From Bacteroidota bacterium (GTDB lineage: Bacteria > Bacteroidota > Bacteroidia > JAHEXY01), in contig JAHEXY010000002.1 in the NCBI GenBank assembly GCA_023251875.1, positions 433,591 to 497,590 of the forward strand: a stretch of 64,000 nucleotides of DNA, given 5' to 3'. The notes under the pieces were generated by a model. The model made no database searches, had not been told where the DNA came from, and saw nothing but the letters and a program-made list of their open reading frames with translations. Positions 62,943 to 64,000 of this stretch are shown one piece after another. The translations under genes were made by a program, and so were the position numbers. Position 1 is the stretch's first letter. Each line of letters begins with the position of its first letter.

Positions 62943-64000
62943 ATGAACAACTATAACATACTCATACAAAAATTAGACGAATTCACTCGGAAGTATTATA
63001 AAAACCAACTCCTGAGAGGCCTAATCTATAGTGCAAGCATATTGCTGGTTTTTTATCTTTTGATAACCGCCTTAGAATATGTTGGGCATTTTGATACCTT
63101 AATTCGTACTATTTTATTTTATGGATTTTTATTGGCTAATGGATTTATTTTAGTCCGACTTGTTTTTACTCCCCTATTCAAAATCTATAATCTCGGTAAA
63201 GTAATTTCTCATGAACAGGCTGCTGAAATAATTGGTCAGCATTTTAGAGAAGTAAAAGACAAATTATTAAATACGCTTCAATTACAGCATCAACTTAGCT
63301 CCAATCAAAATCAAGCATTGTTGCTACAAGCAAGTATCGATCAAAAAATTGTAGAGCTTAAGCCTGTTCCCTTTTCTACAGCAATAGATTTAAGTGAAAA
63401 TAGAAAATACCTAAGATTTTTAATTGTCCCTCTTGGCATTATTTTATTATTAGCCATTGTGTTTCCTCGTATTCTTACAGAAAGTACGAGCAGGCTTATT
63501 CATAACAGAACTTATTTCGAAACTTTAGCTCCTTTTCAATTCCAAATTTTAAATTCAAACTTAGTTGTTGAGCAATACAACGACTTTGAGTTAAATGTTA
63601 AGCTTGCCGGTGATCAAGTGCCTGACGAAGCTTATATTGAAGTTGAAGGCAATCAATACAAACTTGAAAAAGAAAATACCATTTCATTCAAACATTTATT
63701 TAAAAACGTTCAGGCTAATGAAAAATTTAGATTCATTGCTGCCGGATTTAAATCTGCAGAATATGAATTAAAAGCCTTGCCCAAACCCGTGATTTTAAAT
63801 TTTGATATTGCATTGGAATATCCAAAATACATTCATAAAAAAGATGAACTAATAAAAAATACCGGAGACTTGGTAATACCAATGGGAACCAAAGTTATTT
63901 GGAATTTTTTTACCCAACATACCAATGCGCTTCAGTTTGCTTTGGGAGATTCTGCCATTCACCTTTCGCCTATTGAAGAAAATAAATACCAATTTTCTAA
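62943..64000 (+). CDS. DUF4175 family membrane protein, N-terminal part
   Basis: An open frame of 352 codons that continues past the right edge. Two membrane helices near the N-terminus (GLIYSASILLVFYLLITALE and TILFYGFLLANGFILVRLVF) are followed by VISHEQAAEIIGQHFREVKD KLLNTLQL-type sequence (about residues 86-113) and a third hydrophobic stretch (FLIVPLGIILLLAIVF). The order of these parts is that of the large DUF4175 membrane proteins of Bacteroidota, whose role is unknown. In-frame TAG at 62931 rules out a longer N-terminus, so translation starts at ATG 62943, directly after a palindromic repeat. Confidence 0.85.
   Translation, partial: MNNYNILIQKLDEFTRKYYKNQLLRGLIYSASILLVFYLLITALEYVGHFDTLIRTILFYGFLLANGFILVRLVFTPLFKIYNLGKVISHEQAAEIIGQHFREVKDKLLNTLQLQHQLSSNQNQALLLQASIDQKIVELKPVPFSTAIDLSENRKYLRFLIVPLGIILLLAIVFPRILTESTSRLIHNRTYFETLAPFQFQILNSNLVVEQYNDFELNVKLAGDQVPDEAYIEVEGNQYKLEKENTISFKHLFKNVQANEKFRFIAAGFKSAEYELKALPKPVILNFDIALEYPKYIHKKDELIKNTGDLVIPMGTKVIWNFFTQHTNALQFALGDSAIHLSPIEENKYQFS

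Noticed and set aside
1-64000. CRISPR array, prophage or complete insertion sequence
   Set aside because: No regularly spaced direct repeats, no transposase or integrase, and no phage structural genes were found on either strand.

Overview
The window is AT-rich chromosomal DNA from a member of the Bacteroidota, probably a free-living, surface-active lineage. Support comes from type IX secretion (T9SS) cargo with both type A and type B sorting domains, a carboxypeptidase-regulatory-domain TonB-dependent receptor, DUF6089, DUF3098 and DUF4175 proteins, FtsX paired with DUF3098, and promoter-like TTG-N19/20-TAnnTTTG sequences typical of this phylum. No genus can be named from the sequence alone.

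Layout. 1-8.9 kb: end of a DUF420 membrane protein, holA, a decayed 3' end of a TonB receptor, a small lipoprotein, an intact TonB receptor, a DUF6089 barrel, a T9SS type B surface protein and ubiX. 8.9-26.5 kb: a 662-bp gene-free leader followed by two giant secreted RHS-type proteins (2093 and 3486 aa) that together look like a split shell with a variable C-terminal tail. 26.5-33.6 kb: greA with a leader terminator, a DUF255 thioredoxin-like protein, ftsX-DUF3098, a lipoprotein/fRMsr/lipoprotein cluster and a cold-shock gene with a long leader. 33.6-44 kb: tRNA-Arg(CCU) directly before acs, a probably acquired BRO-N/Fic gene, a tandem pair of CotH-like proteins, a guanine-deaminase-like enzyme, a RetSat/CrtISO-like oxidoreductase and a PKD/T9SS protein. 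44-57.4 kb: a 1224-aa T9SS protein, an oligopeptide-type binding lipoprotein, exonuclease III, a DUF559 nuclease flanked by inverted palindromic repeats, a large outer-membrane protein, a 400-bp island of nested inverted repeats, a small exported protein and a heme-oxygenase-like di-iron protein. 57.5-64 kb: a tight five-gene operon (coiled-coil protein, membrane-anchored PspA-like protein, membrane-tethered substrate-binding protein fused to OmpA, ABC permease, ABC ATPase), a small membrane protein and the start of a DUF4175 gene.

Two themes stand out. First, a REP-like palindromic element (pyrimidine-rich arm, short loop, G-rich arm, then a GTTAGG/TAGGGG-type tail) occurs about nine times. 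Several copies sit inside genes: in the n-regions of two export signals, at the end of fRMsr, in frame inside acs, and at both edges of the DUF559 nuclease gene, which is therefore a candidate partner or mobiliser. Second, the five-gene ABC/OmpA/PspA-like operon looks like an envelope-spanning transporter or sensor whose binding protein is held to the inner membrane at one end and to peptidoglycan at the other. All functional statements are read from sequence and family knowledge; no database search was run.
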